Counted from the first letter of the stretch, positions 19,267 to 28,920 are shown. The stretch: DNA of 64,000 bases from Aquimarina sp. MAR_2010_214 (GCF_002846555.1 NZ_PJMS01000001.1:5229501-5293500); one strand, 5' to 3'. Numbers and translations: made by a program. Notes: generated from the letters alone by a model not told the origin.

Positions 19267-19358
19267 CACCTTATCCGTTTATCAGTTTACAAATAATCTG
19301 CTAACAACTTGTTTATTTCTTACAAAAAGAAACAAATAGGTATTATTAATTCCCAGAA

Positions 19359-19553
19359 ATGAAAAAGTTCAAAAAAACGATGAGGCACTTAGCCTTGGTC
19401 TTACTTATTATAATGGCTTCTTTACTTCCTGTTCCTGTATTCTTTCAGAAAAAAGATGGAAAATTTGATGATGATCATATCATTGAACTTGTAGATGCAA
19501 AAGAAGATGATACAGAGGCCGAAACAAAAATCACCACCAAATTTAAATCATAA
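19359..19553 (+). CDS. Small single-pass membrane protein, unknown
   Basis: Not recognised. The 64 residues have a basic start ('MKKFKKTMRHLA'), one hydrophobic helix ('LALVLLIIMASLLPVPVFF') and an acidic tail ('DDDHIIELVDAKEDDTEAE'). The charge pattern predicts an inner-membrane anchor or uncleaved signal with a periplasmic acidic tail. It lies 92 bp after the gene at 18868 and is followed by a strong terminator, which supports it being a real transcribed gene. Confidence 0.6.
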   Translation: MKKFKKTMRHLALVLLIIMASLLPVPVFFQKKDGKFDDDHIIELVDAKEDDTEAETKITTKFKS

Positions 19554-19577
19554 TGACTTCTGTTTCTATAATGAAAC

Positions 19578-19612
19578 AGGCCTTCAGGATCATGATCCTG
19601 AAGGCCTTTCTA
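19578..19612. terminator. Perfect 30-bp palindrome acting as terminator
   Basis: The sequence from 19578 to 19607 is a perfect palindrome (15-bp arm AGGCCTTCAGGATCA and its complement, no loop) followed by T-rich sequence. It sits between converging genes (19359 + and 19676 -) and is the likely terminator for at least the plus-strand gene. Confidence 0.75.
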
Positions 19613-19675
19613 TTTCCAACACAATAACTTCTGCAAATTTTATTTTAAAAATTCAACTTTAATCCGGTTTATGTA

Positions 19676-21235
19676 TTAGTGTATACCTACCATTAATTTT
19701 TTAATAAGTGGTGAGATCATAATTGCTATCACTCCTATCCCTATCGTAATAACACCAAAATTGGCATATACAGACACATAAGAATACAACTGTTGAAAAG
19801 CTTCGGTATTATTATTCTCTACCAGCGTATTGGACAACCCCGTAACAGCTTCACTTATGGTGCCGGTGAGGCCTTCTGAAAAAACACTAGCTTCCCCTTC
19901 TTTTACAGTGGTAAGCTTTGCTATTTTTCCTGCAAAAAAATGTCCATAGAAATTTGCTGAAAACCAAACCCCCATAATAAAAGTAACATATTTTACCGGT
20001 GATAATTCGGTTATTTTAGAAAGCCCTATAGGTGATAAAAATAATTCTCCAACGGTTAGCACAAGGTATCCAAAAATCAAATAAAACATTGGTGTTCTTG
20101 CGTATTCATCAACTTCTTGAGCAGACATCCCAAAAATTAAAAAGCCTAATCCCAAAAACAACATTCCTAAACCAAATTTAAAAGCTGAATTAGGGTTTGC
20201 CTTTTTCTTACTCAAAAATGTCCATAGTAGTGCAAAAGGAATTGCCAATACTACTATCCAGGTAGAGTTTATACTATTAGTTTGTGCCGCATTAATACCA
20301 ATAAGATTTACATTTCTGTCTGCAAATAATGTAAGTGAGCTACCGGCTTGTTCAAATACTGCTGCAAACAAAGCATACAGACTTGTAAAATATACTGCAA
20401 CCAATAATCTCTTTCGTTCTTTGATTGATACTTTTGTTAAGATATAGGTTATATATCCTATCAAAAAGAAAGTTGCAACCCAGACCAGATAATGCTCAAA
20501 TTCATTAAATCTAACGATTAATGCAAATACCGGAACCGATAACCACGCCAAAATCCATACTCGGTCTCCTTTATTAAGCCCGTATACTTTCTTTTCATAA
20601 TTCTTGATATCAGGTACCAGCCCCTTATCTCCAAAAACAGCTAATTGTGTTCCTCGTTTAAAAACTATAAGTCCAACCAACATTCCTATTCCTGCTAATA
20701 GAAACCCATAATGCCATCCATATAACTCGGCAAGCCAGGCACACATTAATGGAGCTATTGCTCCTCCCAGGTTAATTCCCAGATAAAAAATCGTAAATCC
20801 AGAATCTCTTCTTCCATCTCCTTCTTTATACAATGTACCCACCATTGTTGAAATATTGGGTTTAAAAAAACCATTCCCAACAATTATTAAGGCCAATGAA
20901 CCGTAGAAAAACACAGGAGTCTCAATAGTTAGGAAAAAATGCCCTGCCGCCATCAAAACTCCTCCAAGTATGATCGATTTTCTATATCCAATATATCTAT
21001 CTGCAATAATACCACCAATCATAGGGGTGACATATACTAATGACATATATGCTGCCATTACTCCAAATGATTTGTCATCAGAATATAAAAGATGTTTGGT
21101 CATGTACAACACCAAAAGTGCTTTCATACCATAAAAAGAAAATCGTTCCCATAGCTCTGCAAAAAACAGATACAATAATCCTTTGGGGTGTCCGAATACT
21201 TCCTGCCTATTTACTTCAGTTTGATCTGAGTTCAT
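19676..21235 (-). CDS. POT/PTR family proton-dependent di/tripeptide transporter
   Basis: The 519-residue protein has 12 or more membrane helices and the PTR2 signatures: 'GHPKGLLYLFFAELWERFSFYGMKALLVLYM' region near the N-terminus (ExxERFxxYG proton-coupling motif at about 27-36) and 'FTIFYLGINLGGAIAPL' (helix 5). It imports small peptides with protons across the inner membrane, fitting a protein-degrading marine bacterium. It is a single-gene unit with an AT-rich upstream region. Confidence 0.93.
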   Translation of the reverse strand: MNSDQTEVNRQEVFGHPKGLLYLFFAELWERFSFYGMKALLVLYMTKHLLYSDDKSFGVMAAYMSLVYVTPMIGGIIADRYIGYRKSIILGGVLMAAGHFFLTIETPVFFYGSLALIIVGNGFFKPNISTMVGTLYKEGDGRRDSGFTIFYLGINLGGAIAPLMCAWLAELYGWHYGFLLAGIGMLVGLIVFKRGTQLAVFGDKGLVPDIKNYEKKVYGLNKGDRVWILAWLSVPVFALIVRFNEFEHYLVWVATFFLIGYITYILTKVSIKERKRLLVAVYFTSLYALFAAVFEQAGSSLTLFADRNVNLIGINAAQTNSINSTWIVVLAIPFALLWTFLSKKKANPNSAFKFGLGMLFLGLGFLIFGMSAQEVDEYARTPMFYLIFGYLVLTVGELFLSPIGLSKITELSPVKYVTFIMGVWFSANFYGHFFAGKIAKLTTVKEGEASVFSEGLTGTISEAVTGLSNTLVENNNTEAFQQLYSYVSVYANFGVITIGIGVIAIMISPLIKKLMVGIH

Positions 21236-21371
21236 ATAATGTGTTTAAAATTATTCTAAACACAAAGCATCAACATTTCATAAATAACTAAAAGGAAAGT
21301 TCTAAAAAATAGTAATTTATATCAAATTGTTATTCTCTTACAAGTAGTTACAAATAATTACAATCTATGTT

Positions 21372-22538
21372 TCATGAAGTTTTATTGAACTCTTCTAATA
21401 GGGTTTCATCAATAACAATATTTTCTGGAATAACCCGAAGTCTATATTTTCCCTGCCCCATAAAAGTGAATAAATCTTTTCTTTCTAATTGTGATATGGA
21501 CTGTAATTGAAGTATTGTATTGATGTTTTCTATAATTCTACTCAAATAAGTTTGACTCTTTATTTCTCCGCCAGAATTTACCAGTAAATACTGTCCGTCT
21601 CCTGTTTCATATTTTCGTTTCACGGCAAACCTTAATAAATTTTTGTATTGGGTTGTTTTAGAACCAAAATCTATGGTTTCATCATAAATTTCTTTAGATG
21701 GAATTGTTATTTTCACCAATGACCAATCCAAAAACTTAATTGTCATTTCACTAGGCTTAGGTGTCAATGCTAATTGAATAACCCAGCTTGTTGCTAAGAC
21801 CAGGAAAACTGATATAAATGTTGTTTTAGCAATGATTTTCACCAAATGCCCATACAACTCATTACTCATCACCACAAAAACATCTGGCATTTGTGATACC
21901 AACATCAAAAAAAAGGCTACTACCGAAATCACTGCTACTAATTTTAACCCTCGATTCATAAATGTTCTATAGAAAGAAACAATAAGTAACCAAGTGAGTA
22001 AACAAGAAAACATCAAATCTGGCACACCACTAATTCGTATTCCATTGACTACAGGAGTATCCTTAAACTTTTGAATTAAAACAAAAGTTACAATAGACAC
22101 TATGACTGCTATACTAATAAGAATAAGGGTATTCCTTTTATTTTTTGACAAAAACTGAGGTGCAAAATCAAAGTAAAACAATGCCATTATTAAAACCAGA
22201 GTATTCAGCACCGAAAAAAAACTATATCCTATATCATAGATAATGGTATCTGTAAATAAGAAGAGGTTTCCCATATAAATCCAACCTCCAGAAAACACCC
22301 ATACAAAAAGCGCTAAACTTAGATACAACAAGCCTTTATCTATTCTTTTTTGAGAATCGTCTTCTTCTAAAAATTGCCTGAAACGTTTTCTAATGTTATA
22401 CCATATGGCTAATAACAATATCCCTCCTATCGAGGCGATGCATATATGCGCCAGGCTGTAAAACTTAGTAATATCTGACATATGGTTGTCTCTAATTATC
22501 CTCGACCAATTTACATATATCTTTAAAAAGAAGCACAT
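21372..22538 (-). CDS. Multi-pass membrane protein with C-terminal soluble domain, unknown
   Basis: Not recognised. The frame encodes 388 residues; a second ATG at 22481 ('MSDITKFYSLAHICIAS') gives a cleaner N-terminus just before the first membrane helix and may be the true start. Seven hydrophobic segments span about residues 25-260 in a 7TM-like layout. The remaining 130 residues are soluble and include 'KYETGDGQYLLVNSGGE' and 'FMGQGKYRLRVIPENIVI'. A receptor-like 7TM protein with a cytoplasmic output domain is one reading; there is no motif to prove it. The neighbours give no functional hint. Confidence 0.7.
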   Translation of the reverse strand: MCFFLKIYVNWSRIIRDNHMSDITKFYSLAHICIASIGGILLLAIWYNIRKRFRQFLEEDDSQKRIDKGLLYLSLALFVWVFSGGWIYMGNLFLFTDTIIYDIGYSFFSVLNTLVLIMALFYFDFAPQFLSKNKRNTLILISIAVIVSIVTFVLIQKFKDTPVVNGIRISGVPDLMFSCLLTWLLIVSFYRTFMNRGLKLVAVISVVAFFLMLVSQMPDVFVVMSNELYGHLVKIIAKTTFISVFLVLATSWVIQLALTPKPSEMTIKFLDWSLVKITIPSKEIYDETIDFGSKTTQYKNLLRFAVKRKYETGDGQYLLVNSGGEIKSQTYLSRIIENINTILQLQSISQLERKDLFTFMGQGKYRLRVIPENIVIDETLLEEFNKTS

Positions 22539-22667
22539 TCAAATTTTGAAATCTTATCGGGTCATAAAAACCGGTACTAGCGCATCACTATTTAGTTTTT
22601 CCATTTAAAGAATAAATAGTATAAGTTTTTGATGTATGTGTTTGACTATTTTTACGACTTTTATTAA

Positions 22668-23165
22668 GTGATTACAAATTTTCAAAAAATAGGATTAGGT
22701 GGTGGTTGTCATTGGTGTACCGAAGCAATTTTTCAATCTTTAAAGGGAGTAGTAAAAGTTGAGCAGGGATACATTAGAGGCAATAAAGAAAATGCTTATT
22801 TTTCTGAAGCAGTATTAGTACATTTTGATCCAGAACTAATTCTACTTAATGATCTTATCGAAATTCATATATATACTCACAAAAGCACGTCTAACCATAG
22901 TTTTAGAGAAAAATACAGAAGTGCTGTATATTATTTTGAAGAAAATGAAAAGGAAATCATATATTCTATCCTTAGTACACTTCAGAAAGAATTTAATAAT
23001 GTGATCATTACTCAAGCTATAGCGTTTCAGGAATTTAAATCTTCCCGGGTTGAGCTTCTCGATTATTATTCACGTAATCCCCAAAAGCCTTTTTGCAAAA
23101 AATATATTCATCCAAAATTGGAGGTATTACGAAAAAAATATACAGAATTAACAACTCTTACTTAA
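22668..23165 (+). CDS. msrA: MsrA-family peptide methionine sulfoxide reductase
   Basis: MsrA reduces methionine-S-sulfoxide in proteins. The 165-residue protein has the catalytic-Cys region as 'GGGCHWCTEAIFQSLKGV' (usual form GCFW), then 'VEQGYIRG', 'FDPELILLNDLIEIH', 'REKYRSAVYYF' and a late 'FKSSRVELLDYYSRNP'. It belongs to the short MsrA-like branch with His replacing Phe after the nucleophile and a second Cys two residues on. The start is a GTG at 22668. Activity is likely but the motif change leaves some doubt. Confidence 0.8.
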   Translation: MITNFQKIGLGGGCHWCTEAIFQSLKGVVKVEQGYIRGNKENAYFSEAVLVHFDPELILLNDLIEIHIYTHKSTSNHSFREKYRSAVYYFEENEKEIIYSILSTLQKEFNNVIITQAIAFQEFKSSRVELLDYYSRNPQKPFCKKYIHPKLEVLRKKYTELTTLT

Positions 23166-23260
23166 TGACTAAATTTATAGCATTTGAAATATTATTTCTA
23201 AAATGCCTCTTCGAATACTTCGATCAGACTCGATGTCTGCTTAATTGAAAGCAATTATGT

Positions 23261-23590
23261 TTAAACAAAATTTTTATAATCTTCCCTTACCGGACTAAAA
23301 GTATCCAAGACTCTGCAATCTGTCAACGCAATCCCACTATGAACTACGTTTGGAGGTATCACGGCAACAAATCCATTTTCATAGATATTTGTTTCTTCGC
23401 CTATAGTTAGCTCTAATTTGCCTTCCAAAACCTGGGTTGTCTGTTCGTGGATATGAGAGTGTAATGGTAAAACTGCTCCTTTCTTTATTTCCCAAAAGGC
23501 AAGGGTTGTATGTTCGGTGTGAATAAATTTACCTTTAAAACCTTCCATTATCTTTTTTCCTTCAATTTTTGAAATGTCTATCATAGGCAA
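23261..23590 (-). CDS. Small cupin-domain protein
   Basis: A single beta-barrel cupin of 109 residues. Motif 1 is 'LPLHSHIHEQTTQVLEGKLEL' (two His and a Glu/Gln as likely metal ligands), motif 2 'VAVIPPNVVHSGIAL' (His). Such small cupins bind a metal ion and act as isomerases, dioxygenases or sugar-binding proteins; the substrate cannot be told here. The next gene on the strand, upstream, is the frameshifted DinB gene. Confidence 0.85.
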   Translation of the reverse strand: MPMIDISKIEGKKIMEGFKGKFIHTEHTTLAFWEIKKGAVLPLHSHIHEQTTQVLEGKLELTIGEETNIYENGFVAVIPPNVVHSGIALTDCRVLDTFSPVREDYKNFV

Positions 23591-23663
23591 AGCATTTTAG
23601 TTTATAATAGCTCAAATAAGCGCCTATTTTGAAGGCGTCTATTTTTTGTTCATAGTTGTTTTT

Positions 23664-24145
23664 CTATATATTTTTCTTCCTGTTTTTTATCAGTTTTTTT
23701 ATTAGCAAAACTTGCCCTAGATGATAATAGGTATGTTCAATGATTACATCTATATTTCTGTGGTAATTCCCATACTTTTCATCAACAAAGTTTTTAAATA
23801 ATTCTTTGTCGGTCATCTTTGCTACAATATAGATAAACTTTTCTGAGTCAGAACAAAACTTATTCACTAAGTTTTTCCAATCCTCATTGGATCTAACGGG
23901 TGAGTAATCAAAACTATATTTGTCTTTGATTTCAAGGGAGCCACCTTCAAGTACTTTTGCTACGCCAGCAATATAATAACTAACATGAAATGTCAAATCT
24001 GCAATAGAATTTAAAGAATCTACTTTTTGAATTGCTTCTTTCCAGTCTAATCTATAATTTGTTCTTTAAAATTAGTTCCTGTAACCCATTCCCCTTCAAC
24101 AAGAACCTCTTTTAAGCGATTGGCAAGTGATTCTGCTAATTTCAT
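23664..24145 (-). pseudogene. DinB/DUF1572-family protein gene with a one-base frameshift
   Basis: The intact part, 110 residues from 23996, begins in the middle of a family member. Reading upstream on the minus strand, an ATG at 24145 opens 'MKLAESLANRLKEVLVEGEW' and 'VTGTNFKEQIID', then a TAG at about 24049. One base earlier the frame continues 'LDWKEAIQKVDSLNSIADL' into 'TFHVSYYIAG' of the downstream part. Restoring one base joins the two into a normal-length DinB-like four-helix protein (about 160 residues). Either a real one-base deletion or a sequencing error. DinB-like proteins bind divalent metals; some are thiol-dependent transferases. Confidence 0.85.
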
Positions 24146-24207
24146 TTTATAAAGATTTAAACAAATTTTTATTTATCTCTCTAATTAGCTGAATTGCCAT
24201 AAATAAT

Positions 24208-25386
24208 TTAATAGACATAAGTTCCAAACTCACTTTTGATGGTAAGTTTCTTCTCTTCAGAGGCCTCGACACGACCAACTATTTGAGCATCCACATTAAA
24301 ACTTTTTGAAATTGATATGATTTCTTCTGCTATTTCCGGAGAAACATATAGCTCCATACGATGTCCCATATTAAACACCTGGTACATTTCTTTCCAATCT
24401 GTTCCAGAATTTTCCTGAATTAATTTGAATAGCGGAGGAACATCAAATAAGTTATCTTTTACAATATGCAGATTGTCTATAAAATGCAGAATCTTGGTTT
24501 GAGCACCACCACTGCAATGTACCATTCCGTGAATGGTTTCTTTATCAAATTTTGCTAATATCTTTTTAATAATAGGAGCATATGTTCTGGTAGGTGACAA
24601 CACTAATTTACCGGCATCAATCGGTGCATTTTCAACAGCATCTGTTAAATTTGTTTTACCAGAGTACACCAAGTCTGAAGGTACAGAGGGATCGAAGCTT
24701 TCTGGATATTTTTCTGCAAGAGTTTTACTAAACACGTCATGGCGGGCAGATGTTAAACCATTACTCCCCATACCACCATTATATTCTTTTTCGTAACTGG
24801 CCTGCCCAAAAGAAGCCAACCCTACAATTACATCACCTGCCTTTATATTTGCATTATCAATTACATCTTTACGCTTCATTCGGGCAGTTACTGTAGAATC
24901 CACAATAATCGTTCGTACCAGATCTCCAACATCGGCAGTTTCTCCGCCTGTAGAATGGATTTCAACTCCAAAACCCTTAAGTTCTTTAAGTAATTCTTCG
25001 GTTCCGTTAATGATTGCAGATATCACTTCGCCCGGGATCAGGTTTTTATTTCTTCCAATAGTAGAAGACAACATTATATTATCGGTTGCCCCCACACATA
25101 ATAAATCATCAATATTCATGATTAGTGCATCTTGAGCAATTCCTTTCCATACGGATACGTCCCCGGTTTCTTTCCAATACATATATGCCAGAGAAGATTT
25201 GGTTCCTGCTCCATCGGCATGCATAATCAAACAATAATCTTGATCACCGGTTAAATGATCTGGTACAATTTTGCAAAATGCCTTTGGAAAAAGTCCTTTA
25301 TCAATGTTTTTAATCGCACTATGTACATCTTCTTTGGACGCAGAAACTCCACGTTGCGCATAGCGTTTACTTACTTCTTGACTCAT
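24208..25386 (-). CDS. purM: Phosphoribosylformylglycinamidine cyclo-ligase (AIR synthetase)
   Basis: PurM closes the imidazole ring to make aminoimidazole ribonucleotide in purine synthesis, using ATP. The 392-residue protein carries 'MHADGAGTKSSLAYMYW', 'DALIMNIDDLLCVGA', 'HSTGGETADVGDLVRTIIVD' and 'HCSGGAQTKILHFID', all standard for the PurM/AIRS fold. It is somewhat longer than the E. coli enzyme, as is usual in Bacteroidota. It is separated from the curli operon by about 137 bp containing short repeats. Confidence 0.93.
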   Translation of the reverse strand: MSQEVSKRYAQRGVSASKEDVHSAIKNIDKGLFPKAFCKIVPDHLTGDQDYCLIMHADGAGTKSSLAYMYWKETGDVSVWKGIAQDALIMNIDDLLCVGATDNIMLSSTIGRNKNLIPGEVISAIINGTEELLKELKGFGVEIHSTGGETADVGDLVRTIIVDSTVTARMKRKDVIDNANIKAGDVIVGLASFGQASYEKEYNGGMGSNGLTSARHDVFSKTLAEKYPESFDPSVPSDLVYSGKTNLTDAVENAPIDAGKLVLSPTRTYAPIIKKILAKFDKETIHGMVHCSGGAQTKILHFIDNLHIVKDNLFDVPPLFKLIQENSGTDWKEMYQVFNMGHRMELYVSPEIAEEIISISKSFNVDAQIVGRVEASEEKKLTIKSEFGTYVY

Positions 25387-25420
25387 TATATTAGAAATTA
25401 AAGCGCAAAGATAATTTAAT

Positions 25421-25476
25421 TAATTACGAATTGCGAATTACGATGCACGAATTATAATGTCTAAATTACGAAACCG
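25421..25476. repeat. Short degenerate ATTACGAA-type repeats between purM and the curli operon
   Basis: Four or five imperfect copies of an ATTACGAA/ACGAATT unit occur in 56 bp (for example TTACGAATTGCGAATTACGA). Such AT-rich repeats are frequent in flavobacterial intergenic DNA. No function can be assigned. Confidence 0.5.
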
Positions 25477-25523
25477 AACATCATACAAGCATCTTAATTT
25501 ATAATCAAAAAATCGTAAATAAG

Positions 25524-27011
25524 TTATTCCCAATCTGGCATTGCCGCTTTTTGTATTACAGTAGTTCTTCCATCTAAATCAGCAATGGGGACAGTCAGGA
25601 TATTTTCTTCAGAAATACCATCATTCGAGGTGTTTACAAAAATTATACTGGCTTCGTTTGGTGAAAAACGGGCATCCAGATCATTAGTCCCAGCTGTTTT
25701 ATCTGTAGACAGATCTGTACTTACCGTAGTACCAAAATCATAGATGAACACACGAGAATCTAATTGACGATAATTGGGGTTTTCTGCTCCAGACATATCT
25801 CTGCTGTATAACAATTTAGTGCCGTCTACAGACAAATTGATACTACCGGCAGCACCATTTTGGCCTGTGAGCACCGTATTTTGAACCACTCCTGCTCCAT
25901 CAATGGTAAAAATTTGCACTCCGTATCCATCTAAATTATTCGTTTTTATAGCAGTTATCCCTGTACTTTCATTTTTATCTACTTCGGTAATCAAATCACC
26001 CGTAGTTTGATATATTAAACTCAAACCGCTTCCATCTATATTAATGGAATATAATTTATTCTGATTAGGAAATAACAATTTCGCACCGTTAGCATCCCAT
26101 GAAAAATCTATTTCTTCAAGGTTAAATCCAGAAACTCCAACGGTAGAGGTAATTTGTTTTATTTGTGAACCATCCTGGTTCATTATAAACAAATGAGTTT
26201 GAGAGCCAACTGATTGTAAAAAAGCAATTTTTTGAGTAGTAGCATTTCTTCTAGGTCTAAAACTATTTTTTGATTCAGAAGTAAGCACTATTTCTGTTCC
26301 TCCACTCTCATCTGCTGAATAAATAACACTGTTACCGCCAACTAGTTTTGTATACACAATCCTATTGTTTGGTGGCCCTGTAGTTGTAAAAGCAAAGGTT
26401 GTACTATTAACCGGATCATTAATATCATCATTAGAACTTACTTGCCAGAAATATTTTGTACTAAAAGAAAGTCCAGATACGGTATATGTTGTGTCTGTAA
26501 TATTTTCAAAAACTTCTACATTAGAATTTTCTTCATTCCTTAAACTTACTTTGTAGGTAAGTTTATCTTGATCAGGATCTTTGGCACTCCATACCAATTT
26601 AACTTCTAATGGCTGGTCGACAGCATTATCTATAGGTGTTACTAAAGTTGCAGCTTCGGGTGGGCGATTAGTAGCTGTTGCTATATCCATTTCGAGAACT
26701 ACTTCAAGCTCTTTATCTGTTAATATTGTAATCGCTTCGAAAACTGCTAGTAGTCCATCTCGTTGACCAGAAAGAGAATAATCTCCTGAGGGCACATTCT
26801 TTAAATGATAGACTCCTTCTTTATCTGTAAAAACAGTACTTGACCCAGGGTTTGTTGATATTTTTACATTTTCTAAAGGCTCGTTAGTTCCTTTTTTAAC
26901 TACTTTTCCTTTAACAGATCCTAAACCTTCAGAATCAATAGTATCTTCACTACAAGAAGCTGTAGCCAAAATTACAAAAACACTTATTATTCTTATGATA
27001 ATTTTTTTCAC
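25524..27011 (-). CDS. Lipoprotein: carboxypeptidase-regulatory-like, FnIII-like and TolB-like propeller domains (last gene of the curli operon)
   Basis: The 495-residue protein has a lipoprotein signal peptide with lipobox 'TASC' (Cys20). A CarboxypepD_reg-like domain (about 31-90, 'GSVKGKVVKKGTNEPLENV') is followed by an FnIII-like domain (about 120-210) and a TolB/WD40-like propeller (about 215-495; repeated 'SINIDGSGLSLI'-type blades). It starts only 3 bp after csgG and shares its direction, so it is very likely co-transcribed with the curli genes. It is not among the classical E. coli Csg proteins. A role at the outer membrane, in fibre anchoring or assembly, is inferred from position only. 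Confidence 0.82.
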   Translation of the reverse strand: MKKIIIRIISVFVILATASCSEDTIDSEGLGSVKGKVVKKGTNEPLENVKISTNPGSSTVFTDKEGVYHLKNVPSGDYSLSGQRDGLLAVFEAITILTDKELEVVLEMDIATATNRPPEAATLVTPIDNAVDQPLEVKLVWSAKDPDQDKLTYKVSLRNEENSNVEVFENITDTTYTVSGLSFSTKYFWQVSSNDDINDPVNSTTFAFTTTGPPNNRIVYTKLVGGNSVIYSADESGGTEIVLTSESKNSFRPRRNATTQKIAFLQSVGSQTHLFIMNQDGSQIKQITSTVGVSGFNLEEIDFSWDANGAKLLFPNQNKLYSINIDGSGLSLIYQTTGDLITEVDKNESTGITAIKTNNLDGYGVQIFTIDGAGVVQNTVLTGQNGAAGSINLSVDGTKLLYSRDMSGAENPNYRQLDSRVFIYDFGTTVSTDLSTDKTAGTNDLDARFSPNEASIIFVNTSNDGISEENILTVPIADLDGRTTVIQKAAMPDWE

Positions 27012-27014
27012 AAC

Positions 27015-28499
27015 CTATTTGTTTTTATCTTCTAGGATTATACCTTCTTTTCTAATTTCTCTATTTCTTTTTCTTAACTCACGTAATTCTACATTTCTCT
27101 CTTGTTTTTGTAATCTTGATTTTCTATTCGCCTTTACAGGGCTTCCAAAATACCAATTTAATCCAAAAGAAAAATTAAAATATTGATCGTCTCGTTTTCC
27201 TTGAACTACACCATCTAATTCATCACTAAGAACCAAGTTATGAGTAGCTCCAACAGAAATACCTATTTTATCAGAAATTAAATATTCTACTCCACCTCCG
27301 TATTGAAATTTAAATAATGTAGTATCAAAATCATCATTATTCACAACTCCCACTCCTCCGAATAAGAAAGGAGACAATTTATCAAAAGGCAAAAGACTTA
27401 ATTCTGTATTAAGATCAAAAGCATTAAACCCTTTAGAGAATGCGTTTTGATTAGTAAGTTCAAATTTATTAATACTTGCATTAACATTAAGATATGGATT
27501 AAAATACCATCTAGCTCCAATCTTTGCAGAATAGGTAAGCTCTGGGTTATTATAATCTCCACTCACTAAAGCGGTTCCTCCTTTTAAAAACGCAGAGATC
27601 TTAGCTCTTCTTTCTTTAAAATATCGATCATACAAGGCCGTATTTTGTGCTTCATATTTTTCTGCTTTGTATTTTTCTATTAGCGTATTTACAGCGTCTG
27701 ATTCTGCATTAACGGCCCATAATTTATCTTCAATTCCTTCTACAATTAAAGATTCTACTGCTTTCTCTATTGCTTCTGACACTGCCATTTGAGCAGGTTC
27801 ATTCTTAGTAAAACCAGTTTCGGCTTCAAGCAATCTTTTAAATTTTATATACCTAAAGAAATTTGCATCTAATGCTTGCGACAGAATAGTTTTAGACACA
27901 TATACTGTTTTTAAGATTTTACCACTAGAAGTAGAAACAGCTCTTAGGTAAATTGTAATTCTATCTTGTCGATATTGAGTAGAAGCTCCTACACCAAAAT
28001 ATCTTGCCCCTAATCCACCTGTAATGATATTAGAATCATAAGATACAATACCTCCTTCGAGGATAATCCCTGCATATAATAATGGTGGTAATTGTGGTTC
28101 GTTAGTGTTTTTGGTTTTTCTATATTCTTTTCTTGTAGAACGTATAATATTACGTTCATTAAGTAAGTTGCTTAGATTTTCTCTTTCGATAGGCACAAAC
28201 CACTTAGAATCTTCGAGTGCTTTGATCAAAATTGTTGTTGCTCCTTGAGTAACAGCTGTACTAAAAGTGCTTCCATTCTCTGTGGGCTTATACTGCCCTG
28301 TCTGATCTCTAAATTTATATACCCCAACAACAACAGGCTCTACTGGTGGTGGGAAATCTCGTAATGTTTTTGTTACCTCTGTATCCTCACCTATTCTGGC
28401 ATTTTCGATAGTTATAGGTTGATTAAAATACGTCCCACATCCATGTAATAAAAATGCGCAAGAAATTACTACGATTACTTTATAAAATTTATGATACAT
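27015..28499 (-). CDS. csgG: Curli secretion channel CsgG with C-terminal beta-barrel-like extension
   Basis: CsgG forms the outer-membrane lipoprotein channel that exports curlin subunits. The lipobox is 'LHGC' (Cys21), followed by the CsgG core (about 30-270): 'VVVGVYKFRDQTGQYKP', 'FSTAVTQGATTILIKAL', 'WFVPIERENLSNLLNER', 'GGIVSYDSNIITGGLGARYFG' region and 'QYRQDRITIYLRAVS'. At 494 residues it is much longer than E. coli CsgG (277). The extra part (about 290-460) looks like an outer-membrane beta-barrel domain of the OmpA-N type ('FLFGGVGVVNNDD', 'FNFSFGLNWYF'), followed by a basic tail. csgF lies 6 bp upstream. Confidence 0.93.
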   Translation of the reverse strand: MYHKFYKVIVVISCAFLLHGCGTYFNQPITIENARIGEDTEVTKTLRDFPPPVEPVVVGVYKFRDQTGQYKPTENGSTFSTAVTQGATTILIKALEDSKWFVPIERENLSNLLNERNIIRSTRKEYRKTKNTNEPQLPPLLYAGIILEGGIVSYDSNIITGGLGARYFGVGASTQYRQDRITIYLRAVSTSSGKILKTVYVSKTILSQALDANFFRYIKFKRLLEAETGFTKNEPAQMAVSEAIEKAVESLIVEGIEDKLWAVNAESDAVNTLIEKYKAEKYEAQNTALYDRYFKERRAKISAFLKGGTALVSGDYNNPELTYSAKIGARWYFNPYLNVNASINKFELTNQNAFSKGFNAFDLNTELSLLPFDKLSPFLFGGVGVVNNDDFDTTLFKFQYGGGVEYLISDKIGISVGATHNLVLSDELDGVVQGKRDDQYFNFSFGLNWYFGSPVKANRKSRLQKQERNVELRELRKRNREIRKEGIILEDKNK

Positions 28500-28505
28500 T
28501 AAAAA

Positions 28506-28910
28506 TTAGTTAGGAATTATTACTTGGGATTGGTCTCCAGTGCTTGTATCCAAAATATTGATTACTAACCCTTCTCCAGAAGGGAAAATTTCTATAAATA
28601 ATGATCCAAAACTATATGTTCCTTCAGTAAGACCACCTTCTCCAAATTGTTCAGTAAATAGTGTTCTTGATATTTGGCTTAATAACTGATTATTCAGGTT
28701 CTCTGTGAATCTTTCTACATCAGACCTTTGATCTCTTGAATCAGTAGGGTCTGTGAATTTATTCTGAGCTTCAGCAGAACTAAGGAGCCATTGATAATTA
28801 AATGTATCTCCTCCAAAAGCAGGATTTACAGGCTTATACACTAAATCTTGCCCAAAAGAAAAGTTATACATCGAAAAAACAAGAAAAAGCGTTATTAAAG
28901 TTGATTTCAT
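28506..28910 (-). CDS. csgF: Curli assembly protein CsgF
   Basis: CsgF caps the extracellular side of the CsgG pore and links the nucleator to the surface. The 134-residue protein has a signal peptide (to about 'FSFG') and a mature N-terminus 'QDLVYKPVNPAFGGD', then 'WLLSSAEAQNKFTDP', which aligns closely with the CsgG-binding N-terminus of E. coli CsgF (there 'NPNFGG...LLNSAQAQN'). The C-terminus 'VINILDTSTGDQSQVIIPN' also fits. Spacing to csgG is 6 bp and to csgE 10 bp, typical of one operon. Confidence 0.95.
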   Translation of the reverse strand: MKSTLITLFLVFSMYNFSFGQDLVYKPVNPAFGGDTFNYQWLLSSAEAQNKFTDPTDSRDQRSDVERFTENLNNQLLSQISRTLFTEQFGEGGLTEGTYSFGSLFIEIFPSGEGLVINILDTSTGDQSQVIIPN

Positions 28911-28920
28911 CTTAACTGTT

